Below are positions 55,400-64,000 of a stretch of DNA of 64,000 bases, piece by piece (the stretch's first letter is position 1; every line of letters begins with the position of its first letter). A model generated the notes under the pieces. It had not been told where the DNA came from, did not search any database, and saw nothing but the letters and a program-made list of their open reading frames with translations. A program made the translations under genes and the position numbers. Location: the NCBI RefSeq assembly GCF_900452865.1, contig NZ_UGOZ01000001.1:1-64000 (forward strand). Reading direction: 5' to 3'. The DNA is from Legionella taurinensis (GTDB taxonomy: Bacteria > Pseudomonadota > Gammaproteobacteria > Legionellales > Legionellaceae).

Positions 55400-57073
55400 A
55401 TGTGGTTTAATTTTAAACATGATTGTTATCAAGGTTACATTTCTGTGTCACTTAGGATAAGTTGGCGTCAAATACGACCAGCCTGCGCGTTGCTCTTCCT
55501 GCTGATGTCCGGGTTAACATGGGCCGCTGCGGCGCCCGCAGTGAACGGGACATCACTTAATCGCTGGGGGGATAAACCCGGTGAGGAAGCCATTCGTCTT
55601 GATGAAGCGGAGCAGCGTCTGGCCCTGGCAATCGCTAACCCCGAATACATGCTCCATCACTGGGTGGAACTGCCCTCCGCACCGGATGCCAAAACCAGAA
55701 AAACCCGGCATTTGACCCTGCGTGAAGCCATTCTTTTAGCGCTGCGCTACAATCCGAACATCAAAAATGCAGAACTCGATCGCATTATCCAGCGTTATCA
55801 ATTGCGTCTCGCCCACAATGAATTTGAGTTGCAATATGCCCTGGCGGGTTCGGCAGCCGTGCAGCGCAACCGTTTCGAGGACATTGGTAAAAGCACCAAT
55901 AAGAGTTTTTTATTAACCCCGGAAGTGGACCTGAAAACCAAATTAGGCACGCAGTTGTCCCTAAACCTCGAGAACAATGCCACTGCATTTAACAACAACA
56001 GCCCAGTCCTTAATTTTTCAGTGACCCAGCCCTTGCTCAGGGGGTTTGGCAAAAGTGTGAACGAGGCCGCCTTGCGGGATGCCATCGACAGTGAATGGTT
56101 AAATAAAATCAATTTGCAACAGGCGGTCAGCGATCAGATCACCCAGGTCATCAGCGCCTACCGCGCGTTGATATTAAGCGGCAATAACCTTGAAAATCAG
56201 CGTCGTCAATTGGATGAGGCCCAAAAAACCTATGCGATCAATGAAAAGAAAATCAAGGCTGGCCAGCTGGAACCCACCGCCAATATTCAACAATCCTATC
56301 AAATCGAATCCTTAAGTCTCCTGGTGGAGCAGGCGGAAAATGATTTTAAGATTGCCGCACAGGATTTGCTGCAGACCATTGGTCTGGACCCGCAAATGCG
56401 CCTGGCTGTCCCCAGTGATGTGATTGTGGATAAGATAACCATTCCTGATTTAAACCAATCGATCGAGATGGCCTTAAATCATAATGCCCAGTTCCTCGCT
56501 CAGAAGATGCTGCTGCGGGCAGATAAGCGGGCATATGACGTCGCCAAAAACCAGCAGTTATGGCAGCTTGATGTGGGCGCTAACGTGCAGAGCGGCATGG
56601 TGACGGATGTCGATGGCAATAATGGTTTGAAGGGGATTTACAATGGCCGCAATACCAGCGAATCGGCCAATATTACCCTCACGGTCCCCATTCACGACGT
56701 GAATCGCCGCAGTCAATTGATTAACGCCAAGGTAAAGCTTGAAAAAGACAGGCTTAATCTCATCGCCATGCGCCGGGCGCTGATTACTACCATTACCAAT
56801 ACCATTAATAACATTCAAAGCCAGGCTAAACGCTATGTGCTGGCTGAAAAGCAGGTCAAACTGGCAGCGCAATCCTATGCACTGGAAAAGAAAAAACAGC
56901 AGGCGGGCATTGCCAGCGCCCTTGATGTGAGCAACACGCAAAACCAGCTTATTCAGGCGCAGGCGGGCCTTATCAATGCCAAAATTGCTTACCTTAATCA
57001 ACTGTCCGATCTGCAGCGTGTCCTTGGCACCACGCTGGATCATTGGCAAATTAAACTCAGGTACGGGGAATGA
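55400..57073 (+). CDS. TolC-family outer membrane efflux protein
   Basis: Outer membrane channel of 557 residues with the two-fold coiled-coil repeat of the outer membrane efflux family (LTLREAILLALRYNPNIKNAE near residue 98 and ATANIQQSYQ-like segments after). GAGG lies 4 bases before ATG 55400, giving a long N-terminus ahead of a signal sequence (ALLFLLMSGLTWAAAA, about residues 29-44); GTG 55445 would give a more standard signal. It is the first gene of a four-gene efflux operon and overlaps the next by ATGA. Confidence 0.87.
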   Translation: MWFNFKHDCYQGYISVSLRISWRQIRPACALLFLLMSGLTWAAAAPAVNGTSLNRWGDKPGEEAIRLDEAEQRLALAIANPEYMLHHWVELPSAPDAKTRKTRHLTLREAILLALRYNPNIKNAELDRIIQRYQLRLAHNEFELQYALAGSAAVQRNRFEDIGKSTNKSFLLTPEVDLKTKLGTQLSLNLENNATAFNNNSPVLNFSVTQPLLRGFGKSVNEAALRDAIDSEWLNKINLQQAVSDQITQVISAYRALILSGNNLENQRRQLDEAQKTYAINEKKIKAGQLEPTANIQQSYQIESLSLLVEQAENDFKIAAQDLLQTIGLDPQMRLAVPSDVIVDKITIPDLNQSIEMALNHNAQFLAQKMLLRADKRAYDVAKNQQLWQLDVGANVQSGMVTDVDGNNGLKGIYNGRNTSESANITLTVPIHDVNRRSQLINAKVKLEKDRLNLIAMRRALITTITNTINNIQSQAKRYVLAEKQVKLAAQSYALEKKKQQAGIASALDVSNTQNQLIQAQAGLINAKIAYLNQLSDLQRVLGTTLDHWQIKLRYGE

Positions 57074-58212
57074 AGATTAGTCTAAAATTACTGGGGCTTT
57101 TACTGGCCGCGCTATTGCTTTCAGCCTGCGGCAAAAAAGAGATAAAACAAGACCATACACAGCGTTACGTGGTCAAACCCGAGGTCCTGCACAAGTCGCT
57201 CTATTTCACCGGCAATATTCAGCCGCTGCATGAAAGCACTTTAAGCAGTCCCATGGATGCAGTCGTTGAAACCATGAACTATCACTATGGTCAACTGGTG
57301 GATAAAGAGGAGGTCGTTGTTGTCTTAAATTCCAGTGAATTGCAAAAACAGTACAATGAAACCTTGACCGATTACCTTAAAGCCAAAGACAGTTTCAGCA
57401 TTGCCAAGGCCAAATTCACCGGCACTCAGGACCTCTGGGACGCAGGTCTGCTCTCAAAGAACAATTATTTGAGTGAAAAATCCAGCCTGGATACCGCACG
57501 GGTGACCTTAATGCAGGCGACGCGCAAATTGACCGAAATGCTTGAAAAAATGGATGATCAAAAGGAGCCGAACCTGTCGACTTTAAGCATCTCCCAATTT
57601 GATAAGGTGCGTCAGGCGTTGACCAGCCAACACAACCGCATTCATCTCAAGGCTCCTGCGACAGGGGTTCTGCTTTACCCGCCAAAATCCTCGGATGAAA
57701 AAAGCAACCGTATTGCCGTGGGCGCGAATGTCAAAGCCGGGCAGGTCATTGCCCTGGTGGGTGATTTAAGCGGCATCAGTGTGGAAATTGATGTACCCGA
57801 AATTGATATTGATAAAATTCATACCGGCATGGAGGCAACGATTACCGGTGTCGCTTTGGGTAAACAGAGTTTGCATGGCCAACTGGTGGCTGTTAATGCC
57901 CAGGCGTCATTAACCAGCGGGGGCGGTCTACCTTCCTTTAATGCCATCGTGGAAGTGAAAAATTTAACGCCGGAACAACGCCGCTGGATCAAGGTGGGCA
58001 TGAGCGCCAACATCCAGTTGAGTGTCGACAGCGACACCAGCCTGATGGTTCCCATAGCGGCCGTGAAACGGGAAAAAGGCGCCAGTGTCGTGATGGTTCG
58101 CACACCGAAGGGGGAACTTGAAAAACGCGTGATCACCACCGGTGCGGCCGAAGCAGACAAGGTGATTGTCAATGATGGATTGAAAGAAGGCGATGTCGTT
58201 GAATATGGCTAA
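57070..58212 (+). CDS. MacA-like membrane fusion lipoprotein
   Basis: Periplasmic adaptor of 380 residues. It begins with a lipoprotein signal (lipobox LLLSAC, Cys20), followed by the lipoyl half (MDAVVETMNYHYGQLVDKEE), a coiled-coil hairpin (about 95-185) and a beta-barrel (about 235-310). The ATG overlaps the TolC stop. With the following ABC ATPase and MacB-type permease it makes a tripartite efflux pump; the substrate is unknown. Confidence 0.88.
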   Translation: MKISLKLLGLLLAALLLSACGKKEIKQDHTQRYVVKPEVLHKSLYFTGNIQPLHESTLSSPMDAVVETMNYHYGQLVDKEEVVVVLNSSELQKQYNETLTDYLKAKDSFSIAKAKFTGTQDLWDAGLLSKNNYLSEKSSLDTARVTLMQATRKLTEMLEKMDDQKEPNLSTLSISQFDKVRQALTSQHNRIHLKAPATGVLLYPPKSSDEKSNRIAVGANVKAGQVIALVGDLSGISVEIDVPEIDIDKIHTGMEATITGVALGKQSLHGQLVAVNAQASLTSGGGLPSFNAIVEVKNLTPEQRRWIKVGMSANIQLSVDSDTSLMVPIAAVKREKGASVVMVRTPKGELEKRVITTGAAEADKVIVNDGLKEGDVVEYG

Positions 58213-58894
58213 TCAACCGTTAATTGACATCCGTCATCTGGTCAAAACCTATCAGATTGGCGATGTGGTCAGTCAGGTGCTCAAACGCGTTTCCCTGAGA
58301 GTGGAACACGGCGATTTGTTGGCCATTGTCGGTGCTTCGGGTTCAGGAAAATCAACGTTGATGAACATCATTGGTTTACTGGATAAAGCCGATGAAGGCG
58401 AGTATTGGCTTAATCAGCGCAACATCGCCGGTCTCGATGAGGATGAGTTGGCGGCGCTGCGTAATCTGAAAATCGGGTTTGTTTTTCAGCAGTTTAATTT
58501 ATTGCCGCGATTTACGGCACGCCAGAATGTCGCACTGCCCCTGATTTACCGCCATGTGCCAGCGCATGAGATCGAGGAGCGGGTGATGGTTGCACTGGCG
58601 AAGGTGTCCATGCAGGATTTTGCCCTGCATCGTCCGACGCAATTATCCGGCGGACAGCAGCAACGGGTGGCGATTGCCCGTGCTCTGGTGGGCGAGCCGC
58701 AGGTCATTCTCGCGGATGAACCGACCGGCGCCCTCGATTCGCGCACCGGGACCGATGTCATGAATTTATTTTTAAATCTTCACCGCGAAGGGCGCACCAT
58801 CATTATGGTGACTCATGATGAGCAGGTGGCGGCACAATGCGCCCGGCGCATTACCCTTGCCGATGGGCAAATTGTTTCCGAGAGCCGCCAATGA
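58193..58894 (+). CDS. ABC transporter ATPase, MacB/LolD type
   Basis: ATPase subunit of 233 residues with complete motifs: Walker [10 protein letters not shown] near residue 46, Q-loop [10 protein letters not shown], signature [17 protein letters not shown] near 146, Walker [14 protein letters not shown] and H-loop MVTHD. GAAGG precedes ATG 58193; ATG 58205 is an alternative. It overlaps both neighbours (20 bases and ATGA), so co-translation is likely. Confidence 0.94.
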   Translation: MSLNMANQPLIDIRHLVKTYQIGDVVSQVLKRVSLRVEHGDLLAIVGASGSGKSTLMNIIGLLDKADEGEYWLNQRNIAGLDEDELAALRNLKIGFVFQQFNLLPRFTARQNVALPLIYRHVPAHEIEERVMVALAKVSMQDFALHRPTQLSGGQQQRVAIARALVGEPQVILADEPTGALDSRTGTDVMNLFLNLHREGRTIIMVTHDEQVAAQCARRITLADGQIVSESRQ

Positions 58895-60084
58895 GCATTG
58901 TCAATCACGGTCAACAGGCTTTAATTAATCTCGGTGCTGCCAAACTGCGGGCTTTTCTGGCCGTGTTGGGTATTTTGGTGGGCACCGCCGCTGTGGTTGC
59001 CTTAATCAGTTGCGGCCAGTTGGCCACGGAAAAAGCCTTAGCCCAGTTTAAAGCCCTGGGCACGGATTTGTTAGCCATCGCCGTTTACCAGAAAGAACAA
59101 AGCAAATCCCATAGCGAGACCAGCGAGGTTCCCTTGCCGGTTTGGCGGCAACTGCCTGATCGTATTCCAGATATCCTGCAGATTGCCCCCTATGCCACAG
59201 CGTATCAACCCATGAGCTTTGCCGGCCAGACCCTGCAGGGGGCGATCATCGGCGCGGATGAGTCGCTGAAAGACATCATTCATATTGAATTGACGCAGGG
59301 CCATTTTGTTTCCTTTGTCGAATCGTTTGAACATTACTGTGTGATTGGCGATGGCATCGCCAGGCAAATGAGGCAAGTCACGCAGGATGATCCCATTGGC
59401 AAACAACTGCAGATTGGACGGGCGCTGTATACCATCATCGGCGTGGCCAAGCCGTGGCAGGAAAATGGCTTTTTTAATGAAGACATCAATCAGGCCGTGA
59501 TTGTGCCGATAGCCGGCATGCCTTTAATCAGCAAAGACAGCAAAGTCACTAATGCCGTGTTATTGCTTAAACCCGAAAGCCCGATTGATGAGATCATTGA
59601 TGACATCAAACAAGTGATTACCGCGCAATCGCCAAAATTGCAGGTGTTTCCGCGCAGTGCAAAACAAATCATTGCCAGCATGGAAAGCCAGGGGCAGATT
59701 TTTACGCTCCTGCTCGCCGTCATCGGCAGCATTTCTCTGCTGGTGGGCGGCATCGGCGTCATGAATGTCATGCTGGTTTCTGTCAGCGAACGCAAAAAAG
59801 AGATTGGGATACGCAAGGCGGTGGGAGCTAAAAACCGTGAGATTCAGGCGCTTTTTCTGATGGAATCGGTGATGCTGTCTTTACTGGGCGGGATTCTTGG
59901 CGTCATTCTTGGCCTGTTGTTCACCCGCGTCATGGCTTATTTCAGCGATTGGCCCTTCCTGTTTTATTGGATGCCGCCTTTCGCCGGATTTCTCGTTTCG
60001 GTGGCGACAGGTGTCTTTTTTGGCTTTTATCCCGCTAAACGGGCGGCGAAGCTTGAGCCTATTGTTTCATTGCGCAGTGATTAA
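58891..60084 (+). CDS. MacB-type ABC transporter permease
   Basis: Permease of 397 residues with the MacB periplasmic core domain and FtsX-like helices: one N-terminal helix (LRAFLAVLGILVGTAAVVAL), a large periplasmic domain (about 60-270), then three C-terminal helices including LLVGGIGVMNVMLVSVSERK and KEIGIRKAVGAK. ATG 58891 overlaps the ATPase stop (ATGA). The 3' end overlaps the convergent orphan gene by 26 bases. Confidence 0.9.
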   Translation: MSIVNHGQQALINLGAAKLRAFLAVLGILVGTAAVVALISCGQLATEKALAQFKALGTDLLAIAVYQKEQSKSHSETSEVPLPVWRQLPDRIPDILQIAPYATAYQPMSFAGQTLQGAIIGADESLKDIIHIELTQGHFVSFVESFEHYCVIGDGIARQMRQVTQDDPIGKQLQIGRALYTIIGVAKPWQENGFFNEDINQAVIVPIAGMPLISKDSKVTNAVLLLKPESPIDEIIDDIKQVITAQSPKLQVFPRSAKQIIASMESQGQIFTLLLAVIGSISLLVGGIGVMNVMLVSVSERKKEIGIRKAVGAKNREIQALFLMESVMLSLLGGILGVILGLLFTRVMAYFSDWPFLFYWMPPFAGFLVSVATGVFFGFYPAKRAAKLEPIVSLRSD

Positions 60085-60517
60085 ATGCAGCTTCTTCACT
60101 GTTTTGGAGCGTCACGCCGGTTTTTTCCTGGATTACCTTAAGAATACGAGTAAGATCACCATCACAGGCGAGCCTTTTACCGTCGAGTTTCTTTTTAAGG
60201 ATAGTCATTAACAAGGGAATGGAGCGTTGGTTCGTCGCCATTTTTTCCATGTCAGACAGTGCTTCCCTCACTGCATTGCCATGATGGGTACCCCAGCGTC
60301 CGGCCCAAAATCGATTAATCCCATAGCCGCCTTCCAGTCCCGCGGTACTTTGACGGAAGCTTGCGGAGTAGTCACACAAGAGTTTGATGGCGGCCATGCA
60401 GGCAAACCAGGTCGAGGGCACGGTGCCCTGAATGCGTGCCTTGGCCTCTGATTTATGATTCCAGGAGGAATAGATTTCAAACTCCTTTCGCCAATAGTCT
60501 ACGGGTTTACCCGCCAC
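60059..60517 (-). CDS. Orphan hypothetical protein
   Basis: A 152-residue soluble protein, aromatic- and His-rich in the middle (STAGLEGGYGINRFWAGRWG, then THHGNAVREALSDME). It starts with GTG 60517 and GGAGAGG upstream. The start overlaps the GNAT gene by 11 bases, so the two are likely co-translated. No family recognised; its repeat-free sequence and gene pairing suggest a specific partner function. Confidence 0.6.
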   Translation of the reverse strand: MAGKPVDYWRKEFEIYSSWNHKSEAKARIQGTVPSTWFACMAAIKLLCDYSASFRQSTAGLEGGYGINRFWAGRWGTHHGNAVREALSDMEKMATNQRSIPLLMTILKKKLDGKRLACDGDLTRILKVIQEKTGVTLQNSEEAAFNHCAMKQ

Positions 60518-60974
60518 GGTCCTCTCCCCTGCGCTTACAATCGGGTTGACTAAACTCTTTTTTCAGGAAATAAAGTGTCGAATGATTGAGGTAACCTGAA
60601 CGTTTGTATTCTACGTCGTAGCCCAGCTTCTGATAAAAACCGAGTGCTTCCCAATCCATGGTATTGACTGTTGAGAACAGACAACCCTGGGCTTTGCCCA
60701 ATTCTTCCGCGGATTGCATGAGCTGGGTTCCCCATTTGTTATTTCTTAAGCTTTCGTCAATCCATAAAAGATCGATGTATAAACAGCCATAGTACATGGA
60801 GCCATGGCAGCCCCCGTGGATCGTGCCGGTTTCATCGCGCAGGAAAAAAGCGAAAGGGGTAATCGTGGGTTGGTCTTTTTTTAATTTCGCGTAAGCGACG
60901 ATGCCATCGCCCAAAATCCGGATGTCCTGTGGTGCTGGATTGCTCTCATAATGGATGTGAATACATTCTGTCAT
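60507..60974 (-). CDS. GNAT-family N-acetyltransferase
   Basis: A 155-residue protein with the GNAT acetyl-CoA fold: strand segment LYIDLLWIDESLRNNKWGTQLM carries the R/Q-x-x-G-x-G/A-like pyrophosphate loop (RNNKWGTQL), and ALGFYQKLGYDVEYKR gives the C-terminal strand pair. The substrate is unknown. Its tail is basic (CKRRGEDRGG) and overlaps the next gene. Confidence 0.88.
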   Translation of the reverse strand: MTECIHIHYESNPAPQDIRILGDGIVAYAKLKKDQPTITPFAFFLRDETGTIHGGCHGSMYYGCLYIDLLWIDESLRNNKWGTQLMQSAEELGKAQGCLFSTVNTMDWEALGFYQKLGYDVEYKRSGYLNHSTLYFLKKEFSQPDCKRRGEDRGG

Positions 60975-61131
60975 GGATGCCCTACCTGGGGTTTAAAATG
61001 ATACGAGTCAGGGCTTAAGTTTTGCACACGCTTCCCTTTTTGCAAAGTGAGTAACGTCACTACTTGTTGAAGCATCGCAATGGTGACAGAATATAGGGGT
61101 TTCCCATTACCATGCCTGGTTTGGATTGAAA

Positions 61132-61296
61132 ATGAAGCCTCTGACACGCGACATATCCATTACACTGCTTGTTAAATTCATACTGCTTGTGCTGTTGTGG
61201 TGGGTGTGTTTCAGGCCTGTTGAAAAACCGGTTATGGATGCGCGGCAATGGTTACTGGGAGCCTCTGTACCTGATGAGACGCAGTCGATGAAATAA
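61132..61296 (+). CDS. cydP: Small cytochrome bd oxidase subunit CydP
   Basis: A 54-residue single-span membrane protein beginning MKPLTRDISITLLVKF, with a hydrophobic helix (ILLVLLWWVCF, residues about 17-27) and a short polar tail. The sequence and its position immediately before cydA match the CydP family that accompanies bd oxidase in gammaproteobacteria. It is shorter than the usual ORF cut-off and easily missed. The start at 61132 is the only ATG that keeps the N-terminal helix. Confidence 0.8.
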   Translation: MKPLTRDISITLLVKFILLVLLWWVCFRPVEKPVMDARQWLLGASVPDETQSMK

Positions 61297-61329
61297 TTCG
61301 TACCCCATTAACCATCCGTTGAGGTTATC

Positions 61330-62868
61330 ATGATTCCTGGTAGTGATGTCGTTGATCTCTCCCGCCTGCAGTTTGCCCTGACTGCCCTTTATCATTTTCT
61401 CTTTGTTCCACTGACTCTGGGTCTTTCCCTGTTGCTGGCCATTATGGAAACCGTCTACGTGATGACCGGGCGCGAAATCTGGCGGCAACTGGTCAAATAC
61501 TGGGGGATTTTGTTCGGCATCAATTTTGTGCTGGGTGTGGCGACTGGCTTGACCATGGAATTTCAATTTGGCACCAACTGGTCTTATTACTCGCACTATG
61601 TCGGCGACGTTTTTGGTGCGCCGCTGGCCATTGAAGGCTTAATGGCCTTCTTTCTGGAAGCCACCTTTGTGGGGCTCTTCTTCTTTGGCTGGGACAAGCT
61701 CAGCAAATTTCAACACATGATCTGCACCTGGCTTTTGGCCTTGGGCACCAACCTGTCGGCCTTGTGGATCCTGATTGCCAATGGCTGGATGCAAAACCCG
61801 GTCGGCGCTGTCTTTAATTTTCAAACCATGCGCATGGAGGTCAGTGATTTCAGCGAAGTCATCTTCAACCCGGTGGCCCAGGCCAAATTTGTTCACACCA
61901 TCAGCGCCGGGTATGTGACCGGGGCGATTTTCGTCCTGTCAATCAGCGCCTATTTCCTTTTGCGCGGGCGGAATGTCGATTTTGCCAAACGGTCCATGAC
62001 GGTGGCGGTGTCGTTTGGTCTGGCGTCTGCGCTGTCAGTGGTGGTTCTAGGGGATGAAAGCGGTTATCTCACCAACAGTAACCAGAAGATGAAGCTTGCT
62101 GCCATTGAGGCCATGTGGCACAACGAAAAAGCGCCTGCGGATTTGACGCTATTCGGCATACCCAATGAGGCCATGCAACGCACCGATTATGAAATAAAAA
62201 TCCCTTATGTTCTTGGCATCATTGCCACCCGTTCATTCAATGAGCAGCTGGAGGGCATTGACGAATTAATTGAGCAGGGGAAAGCAAAAATTCGTCAAGG
62301 CATGTTAGCGTATGATGCTTTGTCGCGTTTGCAGAAAAATCCTGCCGATGAAACCGCCAAGACCGATTTTGCCATGCACGGCGACGCATTGGGTTATGGC
62401 CTTTTATTGAAAAAATACACCGAGAATGTGGTGGATGCGACAGAGGAGCAGATCAACCAGGCGGCCCATGATCTCAAGCCCAGTGTCATGCCCCTGTTTT
62501 TCTCTTTCCGCATCATGGCGGCTTGTGGCATTTTTCTGATTCTCTTATTCGCCGTGGGGTTTTATTTGTCCGTCAAACGCCGCCTCCATACCACCCGCTG
62601 GTATTGGCATGTTGCGCTGTGGTCTTTACCGTTACCCTGGATTGCCGCGGAGTTAGGTTGGGTTGTGGCGGAATATGGCCGTCAACCCTGGGCAGTACAA
62701 GGCATTCTACCCACGATGATGGGGACTTCGTCGATCAGTGCGGGTCAGGTTTTAACGTCAATCGGCGGTTTCGTGCTCTTTTATACCATTCTTGCCATCA
62801 TCGAAGTCTTTCTGATGCTTAAATACATCCGTCTTGGTCCCGATAACCTTCTACGAGGAGAACATTGA
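61330..62868 (+). CDS. cydA: Cytochrome bd ubiquinol oxidase subunit I
   Basis: Quinol-oxidising subunit carrying hemes b558, b595 and d. The 512 residues show nine or so membrane helices, the N-terminal [17 protein letters not shown] with the heme His, the Q-loop and the [20 protein letters not shown] signature near residue 440. Ubiquinol made with the Coq7/UbiH/UbiI enzymes of this window would be its substrate. The stop overlaps the cydB start (TGATG). Confidence 0.97.
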   Translation: MIPGSDVVDLSRLQFALTALYHFLFVPLTLGLSLLLAIMETVYVMTGREIWRQLVKYWGILFGINFVLGVATGLTMEFQFGTNWSYYSHYVGDVFGAPLAIEGLMAFFLEATFVGLFFFGWDKLSKFQHMICTWLLALGTNLSALWILIANGWMQNPVGAVFNFQTMRMEVSDFSEVIFNPVAQAKFVHTISAGYVTGAIFVLSISAYFLLRGRNVDFAKRSMTVAVSFGLASALSVVVLGDESGYLTNSNQKMKLAAIEAMWHNEKAPADLTLFGIPNEAMQRTDYEIKIPYVLGIIATRSFNEQLEGIDELIEQGKAKIRQGMLAYDALSRLQKNPADETAKTDFAMHGDALGYGLLLKKYTENVVDATEEQINQAAHDLKPSVMPLFFSFRIMAACGIFLILLFAVGFYLSVKRRLHTTRWYWHVALWSLPLPWIAAELGWVVAEYGRQPWAVQGILPTMMGTSSISAGQVLTSIGGFVLFYTILAIIEVFLMLKYIRLGPDNLLRGEH

Positions 62869-64000
62869 TGCCTTTGGATTACGAAACGCTGCGAGTGATC
62901 TGGTGGATGCTGCTCGGTGTCTTGCTCATCGGGTTTGCGGTGATGGATGGTTTTGATCTCGGTGTTGCCATGTGGCTGCCCTGGTTGGCTAAAACTGACA
63001 TGGAAAGACGGGTACTGATTAACAGCATTGCGCCCACCTGGGAGGGCAATCAAGTCTGGTTTATTCTTGGGGGCGGGGCGATTTTTGCCGCCTGGCCGGC
63101 GTTGTATGCCCTGTCGTTCTCTGGATTTTATCTGGCCATGCTGCTGGTTTTGCTGGCGCTGATTTTACGTCCGGTCGGGTTTAAATACCGCTCGAAATTG
63201 AGCAGTCCGGTCTGGCGTAACACCTGGGACAAGGCATTGTTTATCGGGGGTGCCGTGCCGGCCTTGATTTTCGGGGTGGCTGTCGGCAATGTGTTGCAGG
63301 GTGTCCCCTTTCACTACGATGAAAGCTTGAGGCCCTTTTACACGGGGAGCTTTTTGGCCCTGTTAAATCCCTTCGCCCTGTTGTGCGGCTTGCTGTCAGT
63401 CAGCATGCTGGCCATGCACGGCGCTTTCTTTTTAAATGTAAAGACGACAAGCCTTTTGCAGGAGCGCGCGCGCAAAGCGGCGAGAGCCACTGCCTTACTG
63501 ACGGTCGTACTCTTTGTTGCTGGTGGCATTGCCCTCTACAGTGGGATTGATGGTTATGTGTTGACCAGTCCGGTTGTTCACGACGGTCCTTCCAACCCGT
63601 TTTATAAAACCGTGATCAAGGCTCCGGCAGCCTGGTTTGCCAATTACAGTAATTACCCGGTCTTGGTGGCTGTTCCCTTGTTAGGGATTGCAGGGGCAAT
63701 CATGGCGTTTGTGCTAGCTTCCCGCCGCGTCGCCGCTTTTGTATTCAGCGCCCTGTCTTTAGTCGGGATTATTGCGACGGTAGGCATTAGCATGTTTCCG
63801 TTTATTCTGCCGTCCATCACCAATCCGGCACAGAGTCTGACCGTCTGGGACAGTTCGTCAAGCCATTTAACCCTCTTCATCATGCTGGTGGCCACCGTTG
63901 TCTTTATGCCGGTTATCCTGCTTTACACCGCCTGGGTCTATCGCGTTTTGCGCGGCAAGGTCACGGAAGAAACGGTAATTCAAAATCGTGAAACGGCTTA
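62868..64000 (+). CDS. cydB: Cytochrome bd ubiquinol oxidase subunit II (reaches window end)
   Basis: Structural partner of CydA. 377 full codons are visible, starting [17 protein letters not shown] with the [14 protein letters not shown] and [22 protein letters not shown] signatures. The last bases are GCTTA, so the next codon begins TA and could be the stop codon; the normal length of about 378 residues fits that. The gene is thus complete or almost so, cut by the window edge. Confidence 0.95.
   Translation, partial: MPLDYETLRVIWWMLLGVLLIGFAVMDGFDLGVAMWLPWLAKTDMERRVLINSIAPTWEGNQVWFILGGGAIFAAWPALYALSFSGFYLAMLLVLLALILRPVGFKYRSKLSSPVWRNTWDKALFIGGAVPALIFGVAVGNVLQGVPFHYDESLRPFYTGSFLALLNPFALLCGLLSVSMLAMHGAFFLNVKTTSLLQERARKAARATALLTVVLFVAGGIALYSGIDGYVLTSPVVHDGPSNPFYKTVIKAPAAWFANYSNYPVLVAVPLLGIAGAIMAFVLASRRVAAFVFSALSLVGIIATVGISMFPFILPSITNPAQSLTVWDSSSSHLTLFIMLVATVVFMPVILLYTAWVYRVLRGKVTEETVIQNRETA

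Noticed and set aside
61060-61248. Minus-strand ORF before cydA
   Set aside because: It is antisense to cydP, which has the better protein signature and context.

Overview
The window reads as the replication-origin end of a Legionella chromosome, or that of a very close relative. It starts exactly at the GTG of dnaA and runs dnaA-dnaN-recF-gyrB, followed by hfq-hflX. Legionella hallmarks come next: a PlcC/CegC1-type zinc metallophospholipase C, a PagP/Rcp homologue, GDSL lysophospholipase and Sel1-repeat proteins, a kinase-like protein, and several orphan genes that look like Dot/Icm substrates. The species cannot be named from the sequence alone. Two ParB-binding parS palindromes (one inside recF, one before gyrB) confirm the origin-proximal location.

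Layout. 1-6111: replication genes. 6112-7115: hairpin-rich spacer, then an orphan protein ending in a eukaryotic-type CaaX prenylation box, divergent from hfq-hflX. 8890-12456: thioredoxin-like protein, GxSxG lipase and PlcC/CegC1. 12655-18879: pirin, WrbA, TauE-like permease, GDSL lipase, DarP, RlmKL. 18896-22907 (minus): a TolC/HlyD/ABC secretion cluster whose ABC protein has a wholly degenerate ATPase domain. 22926-28555: a LysR regulator divergent from dabB-dabA-DUF6671, a bicarbonate-accumulation operon. 28658-36351: Mpo1-like, Tag, PagP, amino-acid permease, ExoD, PiT, CNNM/CorC, Coq7. 36453-40013: secreted Sel1 protein and secreted GH5 cellulase. 40142-43239: kinase-like protein and small orphans. 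43230-45803: an AT-rich decayed island (broken integrase, a DUF3800 two-gene module, a HEPN-like remnant) ending at tRNA-Asn. 45942-55360: aspartate aminotransferase, UvrB, an orphan, 6S RNA with zapA, then ygfB-pepP-ubiH-ubiI. 55400-60084: TolC and MacAB-type efflux operon. 60059-64000: orphan, GNAT, and cydP-cydA-cydB, with cydB running to the edge of the window.

How the parts fit. The core is housekeeping: replication, ubiquinone synthesis (coq7, ubiH, ubiI) feeding the cytochrome bd oxidase, RNA-based regulation (Hfq, 6S) and rRNA modification. Between these blocks sit host-interaction genes acting on lipids (PlcC, GxSxG lipase, GDSL lipase, PagP), on polysaccharide (GH5) or on host signalling (kinase-like, CaaX protein). 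The strongest candidates for something undescribed are the CaaX protein, the ABC exporter without ATPase motifs, DUF6671 as a third gene of the DAB operon, the atypical kinase, and the DUF3800 gene pair in the tRNA-Asn island.
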